Part shown: positions 4,767-5,596 of the stretch, piece by piece
Numbering within the stretch: the first letter of the stretch is position 1
Layout: every line of letters starts with the position of its first letter
Source: Candidatus Bathyarchaeota archaeon
GTDB taxonomy: Archaea; Thermoproteota; Bathyarchaeia; Bathyarchaeales; Bathyarchaeaceae
NCBI GenBank assembly: GCA_020348365.1
Contig: CP070749.1
Location: 831,808-837,403, forward strand
Direction of reading: 5' to 3'
DNA: 5,596 bases
Made by a program: the position numbers and the translations under genes
Notes under the pieces: model-generated
The model's database searches: none
What the model was told of the DNA's origin: nothing
Seen by the model: only the letters and a program-made list of their open reading frames with translations

Positions 4767-4772
4767 GAGGAG
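4767..4772 (+). promoter_or_regulatory. ribosome binding site of the thermosome gene
   Basis: GAGGAG lies 4 bases before the ATG at 4777 and 7 bases before a second in-frame ATG at 4780. The second spacing is nearer the usual optimum and gives the family-like N-terminus MAYL. Confidence 0.6.
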
Positions 4773-4776
4773 AAGT

Positions 4777-5596
4777 ATGATGGCATATTTGACACAAACT
4801 CGATCTGGACAGCCCGTACTGATTCTAAAAGAAGGGGCTTCACGAAGCCGAGGAAAGGAAGCGCGAAGAAACAACATAATGGCTGCGAGAGTGGTTGCTG
4901 AAGCAATAACCACTACGCTTGGACCACGTGGCATGGACAAGATGCTGGTGAGCAGCCTAGGCGACACAACCATAACCAACGATGGAGCAGCAATACTAGA
5001 TGAAATTGACGTTGAACATCCGGCAGCAAAGATGATGGTTGAAGTAGCCAAAACCCAAGATGACATGGTGGGCGATGGCACCACAACAGCAGTTGTCCTA
5101 TCAGGAGAACTGCTGAAGAAGGGCGAAGAGCTGCTGGAGCAGAATATTCATCCAACAGTGATTGTAAGCGGCTACAGGAAAGCAGCACAAAAAGGCGTTG
5201 AAGTCTTGAACAGGATAAGCGTGGATGTTGATTTGGATGACAAGAAGACCATGAAGAACGTCGCAATGACGTCGATGGGAAGCAAAGCTGTTGGTCCAGT
5301 AGGAGAACAGTTCGCGGACATTGTGGTCGAAGCTGTGAAGTTTATTTCTGAGAAGCGTGGAGACCGATGGATCGCTGACATCGACAACGTCCAGATAGTG
5401 AAGAAAGAAGGGAAAAGCCTTCAAGACACCAAGCTTGTGAAGGGCATAATACTGGACAAGGAAGTTGTGCATGCTGGCATGCCCAAGACCGTTAAGAACG
5501 CCAAGATAGCATTGGTGGACACAGCCTTAGAAGTTAAGAAGCCCGAATTCGACGCGACCGTAAGGATACATGACCCAGCCAAAATGCAGGCATTCC
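4777..5596 (+). CDS. thsA: thermosome subunit (group II chaperonin), 3'-truncated by window edge
   Basis: The visible 273 codons are the N-terminal half of an archaeal group II chaperonin of about 545 residues, an ATP-driven cytosolic folding machine forming double-ring complexes. The N-terminus (QTRSGQPVLILKEGASRSRG) is typical. The equatorial ATP-binding motifs follow: TLGPRGMDKML (47-57), NDGAAIL (68-74) and GDGTTTAV (99-106), where D100 belongs to the conserved nucleotide-binding GDGTT loop. The intermediate domain and start of the apical domain come next, with KLVKGIILDKEVVHAGMP; the last residues seen are DPAKMQAF, just before the apical protrusion. One oddity is NDGAAIL, where most members have NDGATIL. 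The start is ATG 4777 or the adjacent ATG 4780, both in frame. The gene has its own promoter and leader. The symbol is generic, because archaea carry one to several paralogues and subunit type cannot be decided here. Confidence 0.97.
   Translation, partial: MMAYLTQTRSGQPVLILKEGASRSRGKEARRNNIMAARVVAEAITTTLGPRGMDKMLVSSLGDTTITNDGAAILDEIDVEHPAAKMMVEVAKTQDDMVGDGTTTAVVLSGELLKKGEELLEQNIHPTVIVSGYRKAAQKGVEVLNRISVDVDLDDKKTMKNVAMTSMGSKAVGPVGEQFADIVVEAVKFISEKRGDRWIADIDNVQIVKKEGKSLQDTKLVKGIILDKEVVHAGMPKTVKNAKIALVDTALEVKKPEFDATVRIHDPAKMQAF

Noticed and set aside
4634..5472. Several minus-strand open frames across the thermosome region
   Set aside because: They are complements of the chaperonin gene and its promoter; the plus-strand frame carries all the family motifs.
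5584..5594. ATGCAGGCATT, matching 11 bases of the thermosome promoter repeat (4722-4732)
   Set aside because: An 11-base match between two places in a window this size is expected a few times by chance, and this copy is inside conserved coding sequence.

Overview
The window looks like a chromosomal segment of an archaeon. The strongest sign is the 5' half of a group II chaperonin (thermosome) gene running off the right edge. It is supported by a DUF3795 protein, a 36-residue zinc ribbon of an archaeal type, a DUF167 protein, AT-rich TATA-type promoters placed about 26-30 bases upstream of starts, and several starts with no Shine-Dalgarno sequence (probably leaderless). The chaperonin's MAYL-type N-terminus and the gene mix are compatible with an uncultured Thermoproteota/Bathyarchaeia-like lineage, but that placement is an impression that needs a tree.

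Layout. 49-641 (minus): a two-gene unit, a 36-aa zinc ribbon followed 2 bases later by a Cys-rich DUF3795 protein. 805-1932 (plus): a compact MFS transporter with a TATA box so close that the mRNA should be almost leaderless. 1933-2277: a gap with a candidate 47-aa CxC...CxxxC protein and an inverted repeat. 2278-2574 (plus): a DUF167/YggU protein, tail to tail with 2581-2985 (minus), an HExxH metallopeptidase. 2992-4239 (minus): a second, DHA1-like MFS transporter just upstream of the metallopeptidase and probably co-transcribed with it. 4240-4776: a regulatory region with a candidate 31-aa single-pass membrane microprotein (own ribosome binding site and T-tract terminator), two perfect 10-bp inverted repeats at promoters, alternating GC tracts and a short direct repeat. 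4777-5596 (plus): the partial thermosome gene.

The genes do not form one obvious pathway. The parts most worth checking are the ones automatic calling tends to miss: the zinc ribbon hidden in another frame under the apparent DUF3795 N-terminus (which also moves the DUF3795 start to a GTG at 528), the membrane microprotein at 4425-4520 whose ribosome binding site lies inside one arm of a perfect inverted repeat, and the 10-bp inverted repeat placed almost symmetrically around the thermosome TATA box. I see no CRISPR array, rRNA, tRNA or insertion sequence.
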